Assembly (NCBI RefSeq): GCF_003597675.1
Contig: NZ_CP030830.1
Span: forward strand, 316,326-380,325
Reading direction: 5' to 3'
DNA length: 64,000 nt
Origin: Neorhizobium sp. NCHU2750
GTDB lineage: Bacteria > Pseudomonadota > Alphaproteobacteria > Rhizobiales > Rhizobiaceae
Made by a program: the position numbers and the translations under genes. Shown one piece after another: positions 36,070 to 45,432 of the stretch (the first letter of the stretch is position 1; the number at the start of each line of letters is the position of its first letter). The notes beneath the pieces were generated by a model. That model was not told the origin of the DNA. It searched no databases and saw nothing but the letters and a program-made list of their open reading frames with translations.

Positions 36070-36915
36070 CTACTCAGATACTAGATCGGCATGGAACCAC
36101 TGAATGCTGATTTGCCGAAGAGTTCCATCTGCTCGAGCGGCGTCAATGGCGGCGTTTAAGCGGTCGACCAAAGCGCTGTCCTCCTTTCGCATTCCTATGC
36201 CGACGCCAGGACCAAAGATCCCTCCCGAAATGCGCGGACCGTAAATTTCTGCAGCGGCCCCCTCATTGGATTGGAGGAATTCCTGCCAGACCGAATAATC
36301 GGCCAATCCCGCATCGATGCGGCCAGCCGACAAATCGAGATTCAGATTGTCCTGCGTATCATAGCTTCGGACATCGACCGCATCGCCGAGATATTGGCGC
36401 ACGAAAGCTTCCGCATTGGTCGAGCCCTGCACACCGATGACCTTGCCCTGGAGATTATGCTTCAGGGTCTGCAACAAAGTCTTGTCGTTATCGGATGATG
36501 ACGAAAGATCCAATCGCGCATCACCGGCAAGACTGGGCAGAGCCGCGGTCTTGGCGACAACGAAATAGTTCGAAGTCAGGGCATAGGGCTCGGAGAAGGC
36601 GATGACCTCCTTGCGTTTGTCCGTTATCGACATGCCGGCCATGATCGCATCGAATTTGCCAACCTTTAGGGCCGGGATGATCCCGTCCCATGCCTGCGTG
36701 ACAAACGTGCACGTCAACTTCGCGCGTTCGCAGAGCGCCTTGCCCACGTCGATGTCGAAGCCGATGGGCTGGCCGGCGGTATCGACGGCATTCCAAGGCG
36801 GAAAGGCCCCTTCCGTGGCGATTGTGATTGCCTTTGCTTGATTGTCTTGAGCCGGCGACTGCCCAGACCAGACGAGTACCGCAAGAGCGGCGAATGCGAG
36901 AATACGTGCTTTCAT
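36070..36915 (-). CDS. Amino-acid ABC transporter binding protein
   Basis: 281 residues from MKARILAFAALAVLVW with a signal peptide ending near SPAQD. The mature N-terminus (ITIATEGAFPPWN) and the fold are those of lysine/arginine/ornithine-type family-3 binding proteins. It is the last gene of a leftward operon whose other genes are the ATPase, two permeases and an alanine-racemase-like gene. The start is supported by a purine-rich stretch, AAGGGGAAGATA, upstream. Confidence 0.87.
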   Translation of the reverse strand: MKARILAFAALAVLVWSGQSPAQDNQAKAITIATEGAFPPWNAVDTAGQPIGFDIDVGKALCERAKLTCTFVTQAWDGIIPALKVGKFDAIMAGMSITDKRKEVIAFSEPYALTSNYFVVAKTAALPSLAGDARLDLSSSSDNDKTLLQTLKHNLQGKVIGVQGSTNAEAFVRQYLGDAVDVRSYDTQDNLNLDLSAGRIDAGLADYSVWQEFLQSNEGAAAEIYGPRISGGIFGPGVGIGMRKEDSALVDRLNAAIDAARADGTLRQISIQWFHADLVSE

Positions 36916-36943
36916 TATCTTCCCCTTTTTGTGGATTGGATTT

Positions 36944-38104
36944 TTAGACATGGACCCTTGGGACGTGATCCCTGAGGCCTGCATAGAGACCGATAAGATC
37001 GGTGTTCCAGCGGGACATGATCTCGGCATGGGTGATTGCCTCTTTGCCCTGACGCCCAAGCAGGACGACCTCATCGCCAAAGCGCGCATCCGGTATACCC
37101 GTGAGGTCAATGCGGATATGTTCAAGGTGGGCGGGGCCGATGAGCCGGGCACGCTGGCCTCGGACAAGTCCGACCGAACCGCACGGGGTTTCCCTCGGCA
37201 GGCCGTCTCCCCAACCCATGGCGAGAACGCCGAGCACCATTCCAGGCTTCATGCCGGGGATATCAGGGAGCGGGCCGAGTGACGCATCGATGCGCTTAAC
37301 CGAAACCAGTCTCGCGGTGATTGTCATCAACGCTGGTTGCAGCATGATCGGGCGAACGTGCCTTGTCGTCTCAGCAATGCCGAACAGGAGCGCGCCCGGG
37401 TCAACTGCATCAAAGTCCATTTCCGGATGGCTCAATACACCCTCCGTGCTGGACATCATGATCATCGGCAAATCGTGGCCGAGTGTCTGGATGCTCCTGA
37501 GGGCGGAGTGCATACGCGCGAGTTGTGCCTGAGCCTGGTCCGGTTGAGAGGACGGAAGCTCACTCATGTGAGCGTAGATGCCCACTACCTCAGCGCCCGG
37601 GTCACATTCTGCTGCATCAAGGAGCTCCGGCAACCGGGCTGGCGTGACGCCAGCGCGAAAGAAGCCGAGATCGAGTTTAATGAAGGCTCGCGCTCTGGGC
37701 AGAACCGAGCGCCATTGCCTCAATTCGTCGATACTGGAAACGCTGACCGTCAGGTCCAAGGCTTCGATGATCGGCGCGTCAGCAATGCCTGCTCCCGGAT
37801 AGAGAAGGATCGGTCGCGAAACGCCAGCCCGACGGATGGCGACCGCGTCGTCGATCGCCGATACTGCAAATCCGTCGATGCCCTCCTGTGCCAAAGTCAT
37901 GGCAGTCTGGCCTGCACCGCAGCCATAGGCATTGCGTTTGAGGCAGCCAAAAATCTTCACATCCGAGGGCACGTTTCGGCGCAGCTGGCGATAATTGTCG
38001 CGGATGGCGCCGGTGTCGATCTGATACCAACACCCTCTCGCGCGGGCTTCATTCGTCGGTTCAGCGGCATCTTTGGGGGTGTTTCGAGCGACCATCCGGT
38101 TCAT
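36944..38104 (-). CDS. Alanine-racemase-like PLP enzyme
   Basis: 386 residues from MNRMVARNTPKD. The family N-terminal PLP region reads IFGCLKRNAYGCGAG (family: VKANAYGHG), with the lysine kept. In the C-terminal domain the usual GYADG, which carries the second catalytic base Tyr265 of Bacillus Alr, reads GWGDG here, so the tyrosine is replaced by tryptophan. The rest, including MDFDAVDPGALLFGI, is family-like. It may be a racemase of altered specificity or an inactive relative. It sits inside an amino-acid ABC operon (ATGA overlap with the upstream permease), so the transported substrate may be a D-amino acid. Confidence 0.78.
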   Translation of the reverse strand: MNRMVARNTPKDAAEPTNEARARGCWYQIDTGAIRDNYRQLRRNVPSDVKIFGCLKRNAYGCGAGQTAMTLAQEGIDGFAVSAIDDAVAIRRAGVSRPILLYPGAGIADAPIIEALDLTVSVSSIDELRQWRSVLPRARAFIKLDLGFFRAGVTPARLPELLDAAECDPGAEVVGIYAHMSELPSSQPDQAQAQLARMHSALRSIQTLGHDLPMIMMSSTEGVLSHPEMDFDAVDPGALLFGIAETTRHVRPIMLQPALMTITARLVSVKRIDASLGPLPDIPGMKPGMVLGVLAMGWGDGLPRETPCGSVGLVRGQRARLIGPAHLEHIRIDLTGIPDARFGDEVVLLGRQGKEAITHAEIMSRWNTDLIGLYAGLRDHVPRVHV

Positions 38105-38859
38105 CTCCGGGCCTCCCGCGGACGAGGTTTTATCCACGCGAAACGGCGCGGATATGTGCAACGCTTGAGAGGGCTGGATCGTGTTTCGCTCGTCGAAAAA
38201 GAGGCCTCGACCAACCTGAAGCCCTGCATAATTACAAAGGATAGGCCAAGGTAGATCACGGCCGCAGCGATAAAGACCTCGTATGGCGCAAAGGTCTGGG
38301 CGACAATTTTTCGGGCACTTCCGGTGATCTCCATGATGGTGATCGTGCTCGCCAGCGAGCTTGATTTCAGCAGCATGATGACTTCGTTGGCATACATCGG
38401 AAGCACCAGTCGGATTGCTCTGGGCAGAACCAGCCGCCTTGTCCTCAACATGTAAGACATGCCGACAGCCTTTCCGGCTTCAACCTCGCCGACGGGAACA
38501 GCACGTATGCCGCCGCGGAGGATTTCGGTCGCGTAGGCTGCGTGGTTCAAGACAAAGGCAATGAGGGCACACCAGATCGGATCCCTCAGGATCATCCACA
38601 GCATGCTGGAGCGAACCCAACCGATCCGGCTCGCCCCATAATAAATCAGGAACAGCTGGACCAGCAGAGGCGTCCCGCGGAACACGTAGGTATAGAACAG
38701 CACCGGATAACGCAGGGCCGCCGAGGACGATGCCCGCATCAGGGACAATGGTAATGCGACGGCGGCGCCGATGACGACGGCGGCCAGTGTCAGGCAGATG
38801 GTGAGGATCATGCCATGGACCAGTTGTGGCATGATGTCGACAATCAGAGAGACGTTCAT
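38101..38859 (-). CDS. Amino-acid ABC transporter permease
   Basis: 252 residues from MNVSLIVDIMPQLVHGM with about five membrane spans. The FRGTPLLVQLFLIYYGA motif and the EAA loop VEAGKAVGMSYMLRTRRLVLP are those of histidine/lysine-type permeases. The C-terminal 25 residues are unusually basic. It overlaps the racemase-like gene by ATGA at 38101-38104. Confidence 0.88.
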   Translation of the reverse strand: MNVSLIVDIMPQLVHGMILTICLTLAAVVIGAAVALPLSLMRASSSAALRYPVLFYTYVFRGTPLLVQLFLIYYGASRIGWVRSSMLWMILRDPIWCALIAFVLNHAAYATEILRGGIRAVPVGEVEAGKAVGMSYMLRTRRLVLPRAIRLVLPMYANEVIMLLKSSSLASTITIMEITGSARKIVAQTFAPYEVFIAAAVIYLGLSFVIMQGFRLVEASFSTSETRSSPLKRCTYPRRFAWIKPRPREARR

Positions 38860-38869
38860 CGCATCGACC

Positions 38870-39547
38870 TCACGAGACAATCCGGATGCCGCGGCTCGCA
38901 CGGTGTTCCAAGAGGTTCAGGCCGATGATGGAGATCGAGGTGAATAGCAGATAGATGAGGGCTGCGGCGCTGTAGAATGTCAGCGGATCATGGGTCACGC
39001 CTGCCGCAACCGTCGTTTTTCGCATGAGGTCGTCAAGGCCGACAACGGAGACGAGTGCGGTGTCTTTGAGCAGAGTGAGCCAAAGATTGCCGAGTCCTGG
39101 AATTGCGTATCTCCACATTTGCGGGAAAATAACGAGGCGCCATATCAATGCATCTCGCAGACCGAGTGCTCGTGCCGCTTCGAGCTGTCCGCACGGCACG
39201 GCTCCAATCGCCGCTCTGAAAACTTCCGTGGCATAGCCGCCGAAAACCATTGTCAGCGCGAAGACGCCGCTGGCAAACGCATTCACCTCGACATACCTCC
39301 CGGCCATCGCGGTCAAGGCAACCGTTCCTCCGAAATAGAGGATGAGGATGATCAGCAGCTCGGGCACGCCACGAATGATTGTCGTATAAAGATCTGCCAG
39401 AATTCTCGTCGCAGACGACGCGCTCTGCTTGGCAATCGCCCCGCAAATACCGACGCAGATGCCAAGAATGAGACTGGTTACGGCCGTTTTCAGGGTGACA
39501 ATCGCGCCGGCCGCCAATTGATCGGCAAAGCTGTACAGTCCGATCAT
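38870..39547 (-). CDS. Amino-acid ABC transporter permease, second subunit
   Basis: 225 residues. There are several membrane spans, the RGVPELLIILILYFGG motif and the EAA loop LEAARALGLRDALIWRLVIFP. It should pair with the 252-residue permease. Its ATG overlaps the ATPase stop (39544-39547), which supports coupled translation. Confidence 0.88.
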   Translation of the reverse strand: MIGLYSFADQLAAGAIVTLKTAVTSLILGICVGICGAIAKQSASSATRILADLYTTIIRGVPELLIILILYFGGTVALTAMAGRYVEVNAFASGVFALTMVFGGYATEVFRAAIGAVPCGQLEAARALGLRDALIWRLVIFPQMWRYAIPGLGNLWLTLLKDTALVSVVGLDDLMRKTTVAAGVTHDPLTFYSAAALIYLLFTSISIIGLNLLEHRASRGIRIVS

Positions 39548-40353
39548 AGGTTTCGTCCCTGGAGGCGATGAGCAAGGAACTGAGCCAGCCTCGGTGAAGA
39601 TGGTTGCAGCAGGATCTGATCTGGTCTGCCTTCCTCCTCGATCCGACCCGCATGCAGAAAGATGATGCGATCGGAGACCTCCCGAGCAAACCCGACCTCG
39701 TGGGTTACAATCAGCATTGTTCGTCCCTCATCGGCGAGCGTGCGAATCACCTTCAGGACCTCGCCGACCAGTTCCGGATCAAGTGCAGAAGTCGGTTCGT
39801 CGAAGAGGAGGATGTCCGGCTCCATCGCCAGGGCACGTGCGATTGCGATCCGCTGCTGCTGTCCTCCAGACAAATGAGTCGGATAGGCATTGCGATGTTC
39901 GACCATTCCCACTGTATTGAGCAATGCCAACGCACGCTCAATTGCCACCTTTTGTGGCAACCCAAGAACGTGGATCGGTCCCTCGATAATGTTTTCGATC
40001 GCGGTCTTGTGTGGCCAGAGGTTGAAATGCTGGAATACCATGCCGAGCGACGTGCGCAGGGTGTTGATCTGACGCTGGCTTGCAGAGCGGCGATGCGCGG
40101 AGACTTGTCGACCCCGGATCCAAATCTCTCCGCCGCATGGTTCTTCGAGAAAGTTCAAGCAGCGTAGGAAGGTGCTCTTCCCAGAGCCGCTGCTGCCCAG
40201 GAGGGAAATGACCTCGCCACGCTTCACTGAAAGGGAAATGCCCTTTAGGACCTCAACCGGCCCGAACCGCTTTTTGACGTCAATGACACGGAGGGTGGTT
40301 GATGGGTGATGCGGACCTGACCGGCTGGTTCCGGCATGACTATTCTGTTTCAT
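39544..40353 (-). CDS. Amino-acid ABC transporter ATPase
   Basis: 269 residues and the first gene of the leftward operon. Walker A is GSSGSGKST near residue 55, the signature is LSGGQQQRIAIARAL and Walker B is ILLFDEPTSALDPE. The N-terminal 20 residues are polar and not part of the fold. It is a HisP/GlnQ-type ATPase and drives the two permeases. The binding protein is at the far end of the same operon. Confidence 0.9.
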   Translation of the reverse strand: MKQNSHAGTSRSGPHHPSTTLRVIDVKKRFGPVEVLKGISLSVKRGEVISLLGSSGSGKSTFLRCLNFLEEPCGGEIWIRGRQVSAHRRSASQRQINTLRTSLGMVFQHFNLWPHKTAIENIIEGPIHVLGLPQKVAIERALALLNTVGMVEHRNAYPTHLSGGQQQRIAIARALAMEPDILLFDEPTSALDPELVGEVLKVIRTLADEGRTMLIVTHEVGFAREVSDRIIFLHAGRIEEEGRPDQILLQPSSPRLAQFLAHRLQGRNL

Positions 40354-40885
40354 GTGCCCCTCATTTTTCTTAGAGGGTGCCTTGGTTACCTAGAGGAACG
40401 CTTGCATCGGATTGACGCAGTTGAAGCATCTGATCATGAAATCAATGAACGTCAGTCTCGTAATCTTACTAGGAGGCCAGAGCCTCGGCGACCAATTTGA
40501 GTAATCCCGATTTTCGTAGACGCACTGGGTGATAGCTTCTCCGATGCTTCCCAGGCTCGATGGTGGACAGTATAATACCCCAATCAAAAGATGCTCTCAA
40601 TCAGGGGACGGAAGTATCGGATGTGGTGGGCGGCCAATGCGATACTTGCGTTCTAGAGGCGCTGCTACAAAGCCGACGAAACATGCGGGGAGCCCTCGGT
40701 AGACAGGAAAGCTGCAGAAAGGTCAGGGTGCCGCCCCGCGGGCGATAAAGACCAAAAAGCTGTCTTATTCTGCAGCAACGTCCATATCTTCGGAGGCTTC
40801 TGAAAGCCGGTCAATGGGTGTCGTTTTCCTTGGGCATATTCAAGGCTACGCCACCCACCAACATCGTGATATCGCCGAGCGAAGC
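40354..40885. other. Intergenic region, no gene recognised
   Basis: About 530 bases. It should hold the promoter of the leftward ABC operon near 40360-40450. Neither strand shows a convincing gene or known insertion sequence, though the sequence has the broken look of old decayed DNA. Confidence 0.4.
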
Positions 40886-41665
40886 CTACCTAGGAACAGG
40901 TATTGCTTCCATACCGCTTGCATTGATGATGGGCGCCGCCTCTGCATTAGTCATTGCGTCGATCAGAGCCTTGGCGGCCTGCCGGTTCTTGGCCGTTGTT
41001 GGAATGCCGACCGAAAAAACCGTGACCAACTGAACGCTGTCCGGAATGGGGCCGACGATATCGATCCCTTTAACAGGCTTGAGCTCACTTATCTGTTGGA
41101 GCGCTACATCCGCTTCGCCTCGTGCAACCACGACACCAGCTGGCTCATCTGCGCTCACCCTGCCGGTGGTCTTCAATCGCTCTGCGATTCCGAGTTTCGG
41201 GAACAGGGTGGTTGTCAGATAGACACCGCTTGCACTGGTCGAATAGACAACGCCATTTGCGGCAAGTAATGCCGACTTGAGCCCGTCCTTCGTTGAAATA
41301 TCTGGTTTAGGAGCCCCGGCCTTTACTGCCAGACCGATTCTCGATTTCGCGAGATCGACAATCGATGAGCCATCGATGGCGCCTGCCTTGACAAGATCCG
41401 AAAGTGCAGGTGACGCAAGGATGACCAGATCAGCGGCTTCACCTCGAGCCAGCCGATTGGGTATGGATGTAGGCGTCGAACCCATCGATGCACCATGGAC
41501 GGTTACGACATGCACGCCCGTTTTCTCTTCGAACGCCGCCACGAGAGGTTCGTAAGCGGCGCTGAAACCTCCCGAGATCAGCACGTTCAAATCATCAGCT
41601 TTCGCCGTGTTTCCCATCAGCACAACGACAAGAGCGATGCGCCCTAGTTTCCCTTGCACAAACAT
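40886..41665 (-). CDS. ModA-like periplasmic substrate-binding protein
   Basis: 259 residues from MFVQGKLGRIALVVVLMG, preceded by AGGAGGATCGAGAG. A signal peptide ends near KADDL. The mature protein follows the ModA/extracellular-binding fold (LNVLISGGFSAAYEPLVAAFEEK, then DLVILASPALSDLVKAGAI). No ModB or ModC is nearby, so the ligand need not be molybdate; relatives are found with aromatic catabolism genes. It is divergent from the aromatic-acid MFS gene. Confidence 0.75.
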   Translation of the reverse strand: MFVQGKLGRIALVVVLMGNTAKADDLNVLISGGFSAAYEPLVAAFEEKTGVHVVTVHGASMGSTPTSIPNRLARGEAADLVILASPALSDLVKAGAIDGSSIVDLAKSRIGLAVKAGAPKPDISTKDGLKSALLAANGVVYSTSASGVYLTTTLFPKLGIAERLKTTGRVSADEPAGVVVARGEADVALQQISELKPVKGIDIVGPIPDSVQLVTVFSVGIPTTAKNRQAAKALIDAMTNAEAAPIINASGMEAIPVPR

Positions 41666-41825
41666 CTCTCGATCCTCCTGTGCCACCACCTCGTTGAGGC
41701 ATGTCTAGGGCAGACCGAGCAATCTGGCACTCCATTATAGCAAAAACTTATCCAAGCACACTAAATTTAAATTAGCACGATTTGCGGGCGTGGCGCCAAA
41801 TAGCACCTACTGGAAGGAGGATCCA

Positions 41826-41951
41826 ATGCAGATCTATGACAATTCCGGACGCCCATGCTTCGTTTCGTACGGCTGGACGGCCACCACTTCAATTATCATT
41901 TTGAAAGCACGATTGCAGGCGCAGTATTCTATCGAGGGGAGTGCGGCATGA
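41826..41951 (+). CDS. Small ORF coupled to the MFS gene (41 aa)
   Basis: The ATG at 41826 follows a near-perfect ribosome site, GGAAGGAGGATCCA. The frame gives 41 residues and stops with TGA at 41949-41951, overlapping the MFS ATG at 41948. It is not recognised. The strong RBS and ATGA coupling suggest a leader peptide that helps translate the transporter gene, or the remnant of a longer gene. Confidence 0.5.
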   Translation: MQIYDNSGRPCFVSYGWTATTSIIILKARLQAQYSIEGSAA

Positions 41952-43234
41952 GGCTCGGTTGGTATTCCGATCTTAATACGACCGAGCGCCGCACATACTG
42001 GGCATGCTTTGCGGGCTTTGGTCTCGATTCCATGGACTCGACGATCTATGCGCTGGTGATCCCCGCGTTGATCGCTACTTTGGGCATAACGCGCCCCGAA
42101 GCCGGCTATCTGGCGACTGCGGCGCTCGTTGGCGCAGCCGCTGGCGGATGGGGCGCAGGTATCTTGGCGGATCGTTTCGGCCGCATTCGCATCCTGCAAT
42201 GGACCATTTTCTGGGTCGCATTCTGGACAGCGGCATCCGCGCTGGCAAGCAGTTTCTCGCATTTGTTTATTATTCGTTTCCTGCAAGGTCTCGGCTATGG
42301 CGGAGAAGCTGCCGTCGGTGGCGTCCTCATCAGCGAGGTGATCAGGCCAGCGTTGCGCGGTCGGGTAGCAGCGTCGATCCAAAGTAGCTACGCGGTTGGC
42401 TATGCAATCTCGGTCGGCCTGCTGCCGATCATATCATCAATTTTTCCCGAGGAGATAGGTTGGCGCGTTTTCTTTGCGATCGGCATATTGCCTGCGTTCG
42501 TCGTCTTCGTGATCCGGCGGTTGGTACCGGAATCAGAGATATTCACGAAGACCAAAACCGCACATGATGGCGATCCGCAGCCATTCTGGTCGATTTTCGA
42601 GAAGGCTCACCGCAGCCGCACGATAACGGCTGCAATCATGTCGACCGGTATCTTCGGCGGTGCATATACAATGATCACGTGGTTGCCGACCTACTTGCGC
42701 ACGGCGCTCGGCATGTCGGTGACCACGAGTGCCGCTTATCTCTGCCTCAATATTCTCGGCTCGCTGGTCGGGCCGCTCTTGTATGGTTGGATGGCTGACC
42801 GGATGGGGCGGCGCGGCGCTTTTATCACATTCCTTATCTTGCAAGCAGTCAACGCAGGCGTTTACCTGCTCGCGCCGATCGGGCCCGGCCTCACGATTGC
42901 ACTCAGTTTTTTCCTCGGGGCATTCCAAGCCGCGTTGGCCTCAGGGATGATTCCAACCTTCTCGGAATTATTTCCAACGCGCATCCGGGCAAATGGTCAG
43001 GGGTTTTGTCTGAGCGGTGGGCGCGGTTTCGGTTCCGTTGTTCCTGCGACGGTTGGAATGGTCGCTGCAACCTTGCCGTTGGGAACGGCGATGGGAATTT
43101 GTGCGCTATGTTCTTACGGCGTGGCGTTCCTCGCTGCCATTGCCTTGCCTGAAACTCAAGGAACCAATTTGGCTGACAATGCGCTGGAAGCGCAGGGAGG
43201 CACCAGAAAAGACGAAGGTCATCCTGCTTTATAA
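41948..43234 (+). CDS. Aromatic-acid-type MFS transporter
   Basis: 428 residues from MRLGWYSDLNTTERRTYW, with GAGGGGAGTGCGGC upstream. There are twelve predicted spans. The loop GGWGAGILADRFGRIRIL and the DSMDSTIYALVIPALI segment fit the aromatic-acid:H+ symporter / sialic-acid group. It is next to LysR, GalB-like and GalC-like genes, as the gallate carrier GalT is in Pseudomonas putida. Uptake of gallate or a similar aromatic acid is inferred from context, not from substrate-specific residues. Confidence 0.78.
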   Translation: MRLGWYSDLNTTERRTYWACFAGFGLDSMDSTIYALVIPALIATLGITRPEAGYLATAALVGAAAGGWGAGILADRFGRIRILQWTIFWVAFWTAASALASSFSHLFIIRFLQGLGYGGEAAVGGVLISEVIRPALRGRVAASIQSSYAVGYAISVGLLPIISSIFPEEIGWRVFFAIGILPAFVVFVIRRLVPESEIFTKTKTAHDGDPQPFWSIFEKAHRSRTITAAIMSTGIFGGAYTMITWLPTYLRTALGMSVTTSAAYLCLNILGSLVGPLLYGWMADRMGRRGAFITFLILQAVNAGVYLLAPIGPGLTIALSFFLGAFQAALASGMIPTFSELFPTRIRANGQGFCLSGGRGFGSVVPATVGMVAATLPLGTAMGICALCSYGVAFLAAIALPETQGTNLADNALEAQGGTRKDEGHPAL

Positions 43235-43277
43235 GAAATCGGCAGTCCGTTGCGGATCGAGGTATTCAACGGACTGT

Positions 43278-44450
43278 CTAGTCTGCGGCGGTGCAGGCAT
43301 CAGACACCAGCGCCAGGAACTGCGTCTGGGCCTTGGTTGGCATCCAGTCCAGACGCCGTGTCAGCCCAATAGGCCTCGCGGTGTGGCTGAGATCAAGTGG
43401 CAACGCCTTCAGCAACCCGCGAGAAAGCTCGGCTTGAGCCTGAAGATAGGAAATACATCCCAGATGATCGGTGATGCTCAATAATTCACGCATGAGGATC
43501 AGTGAACTGGACTCGATAATGCTCGCAGCCACGTGCCCAGCCGTTTCGAATAGCGCATCGAAGTGTCCGCGAAGTGGAGTTCCTTTCTGGCCGACTATCC
43601 ATGGGTAGGACGCCAGTAGCTCGATCGAAATATTATCTTGGGCGGCCAGCGGATGATGGTTTCCCGCTACGACGGCCAGTGTGTCGCTGAATAGCTCCGT
43701 CTGCTCGACATCCCCAATAGGCGCCGGAAACCGTAACGCCCCGATCAGGAAATCGATCTCGCCACAGCGGAGGCGAGCGAGCAGGTCGGCATACGGTCCT
43801 TCGACGATATGGACTGGAGTTGTTGGGCGGACCTGCCGGAATGCTGCAATCGCTCGCGGCAGCAAAAAAGAACGTGACAGCGGCATTGCTCCGACAACGA
43901 CCCGACCGGCCTCCTCCTGCAGACTGTCGGCAAGATCGACTTCGGCCTGTGACAACTCGCCAAAGGCAAGTTGGGCGGCCTGTGCTAGTGCTTGTGTCAA
44001 ACGCGTTGCAACGATGCCATATGCGGTTCGCTCGAAAAGAGGACGCGCCGCTTCCTGCTCCAACTGGCCGATCGCTCGATGGACAGTCGGTTGTGCCAGC
44101 CCCATACGCCTAGCAGCTAGCGTGAAGTTTTGGCTCTCGCGGACTGCGATCAATGCCTGCAATTGTGAAGCTGTGGCAACGATATGCAGTCGGGGACCGA
44201 GCTCCTTCAATGCAGGATCAAGATAGTTGAAGGCTCGGCGTACACGTCTGGCAAGAACGTTTCCCGAAGGCGTGACGAACAATCCCTGCGGTGTACGCGT
44301 GAACAGGCTGACGCCCAGAGATCCTTCTATTTTTGAAAGGCCTTGGGTCACCGCAGGCTGTGAGAGGTTACAGATCTCTGCCGCGCGAGTGACGGAGTGG
44401 TGATCGACGACCTCGAGAAAAACCCTGAGATGACGCAGGTTATACAACAC
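43278..44450 (-). CDS. LysR-family regulator with two HTH domains
   Basis: 390 residues, about 80 longer than a usual LysR. The first HTH is at about 5-65 (SVTRAAEICNLSQPAVTQGLSK). A second LysR-like HTH segment is present at about 95-150 (NFTLAARRMGLAQPTVHRAIGQ). The effector domain follows. It is divergent from the GalB-like gene (200-base intergenic region) and convergent with the MFS gene, so it probably controls both. Confidence 0.85.
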   Translation of the reverse strand: MLYNLRHLRVFLEVVDHHSVTRAAEICNLSQPAVTQGLSKIEGSLGVSLFTRTPQGLFVTPSGNVLARRVRRAFNYLDPALKELGPRLHIVATASQLQALIAVRESQNFTLAARRMGLAQPTVHRAIGQLEQEAARPLFERTAYGIVATRLTQALAQAAQLAFGELSQAEVDLADSLQEEAGRVVVGAMPLSRSFLLPRAIAAFRQVRPTTPVHIVEGPYADLLARLRCGEIDFLIGALRFPAPIGDVEQTELFSDTLAVVAGNHHPLAAQDNISIELLASYPWIVGQKGTPLRGHFDALFETAGHVAASIIESSSLILMRELLSITDHLGCISYLQAQAELSRGLLKALPLDLSHTARPIGLTRRLDWMPTKAQTQFLALVSDACTAAD

Positions 44451-44652
44451 GGATTGCTCCCAACATGGTCGAGTGGTCAGGCGAAACTATCGACTACACT
44501 GACGCGCGCGATAAGAAGAAGCTATAGATGCTGCCACGCATAGCAAGGCATTCCAGAATGCTATAGCTAAAAATTATCGGGATGCGGTGATTTCGAATTG
44601 TGAAAGACGAGGACGGGGGATCTAATTCTAGTCGTTCGCGAAGGAGAATTTC

Positions 44653-45387
44653 ATGGCCGAAAAGAAAACCGCTCTGGTCATCAGCGCGCATGCCGCCGAC
44701 TTTGTCTGGCGCTGTGGAGGCGCGATCGCGCTGCATGCGGCGATGGGTTATGAGGTGACTGTCGTTTGCCTTTCGTTCGGCGAACGAGGTGAATCCGCCA
44801 AGCTGTGGAAGGTGCCGGGTATGACACTCGAAAGGGTAAAGGCGGCACGCCGTGCGGAATCTGAGAAAGCCGCAAAGGCATTGGGGGTTCATAAATTGAT
44901 CTGCTTTGACCTCGGGGATTATCCGTTGCGCATGACGGATGAAAACAAAGACCGCTTGGTGGATGTCATCCGCGACGTGCAGCCATCCTTCATGCTCAGC
45001 CACTCGCAGTATGACCCCTATAATACCGATCACATGTATGCCACTCAGATCGCGCTTGAAACGAGGATGATTGCGCAGGCTTGGGGGCATAACCCCGGGC
45101 AAAAGGTGCTCGGCGCGCCGCAACTTTATCTGTTTGAGCCGCACCAGACCGAGCAGATGGGGTGGAAGCCGGATGTGTTTCTCGACATTAGCGACGTCTG
45201 GGAGAAGAAGCGTGCCGCCATCGAGTGTATGGAGGGACAGGAACATCTTTGGGAGTTCTATACACGCGTGGCGCAAAACCGTGCCAACCACTTCCAGCGC
45301 AATTCCGGCGGGCAATCTGGGGGGCGGGCAACAAAGTACGCGGAAGGGTTTCAGTCCGTATTCCCGCGGACTGTGGATGAACTCTGA
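44653..45387 (+). CDS. galB: 4-oxalomesaconate hydratase-like PIG-L/LmbE-fold enzyme
   Basis: 244 residues from MAEKKTALVISAHAADFVWRCGG. The early HAAD metal site and the later SHSQYDPYNTDHMYATQ stretch are PIG-L/LmbE-fold zinc ligands. The HAADFVW variation, instead of the usual HPDD, is the version seen in GalB-type hydratases of the gallate pathway, which add water to 4-oxalomesaconate to give 4-carboxy-4-hydroxy-2-oxoadipate. It directly precedes a GalC-like aldolase. This assignment rests on motif pattern and context together. A generic PIG-L deacetylase is the alternative. Confidence 0.78.
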   Translation: MAEKKTALVISAHAADFVWRCGGAIALHAAMGYEVTVVCLSFGERGESAKLWKVPGMTLERVKAARRAESEKAAKALGVHKLICFDLGDYPLRMTDENKDRLVDVIRDVQPSFMLSHSQYDPYNTDHMYATQIALETRMIAQAWGHNPGQKVLGAPQLYLFEPHQTEQMGWKPDVFLDISDVWEKKRAAIECMEGQEHLWEFYTRVAQNRANHFQRNSGGQSGGRATKYAEGFQSVFPRTVDEL

Positions 45388-45432
45388 AGATCTCACAACA
45401 AGACAGAGCTATATTGATATTGGAGCAGTGAC

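Noticed and set aside
37337..38254. A 305-codon plus-strand frame opposite the racemase-like gene
   Set aside because: The minus-strand enzyme has family motifs over its whole length.
40560..40748. A 62-residue frame in the 40.4-40.9 kb gap, considered as a transposase remnant
   Set aside because: No transposase motif or terminal repeats could be found.
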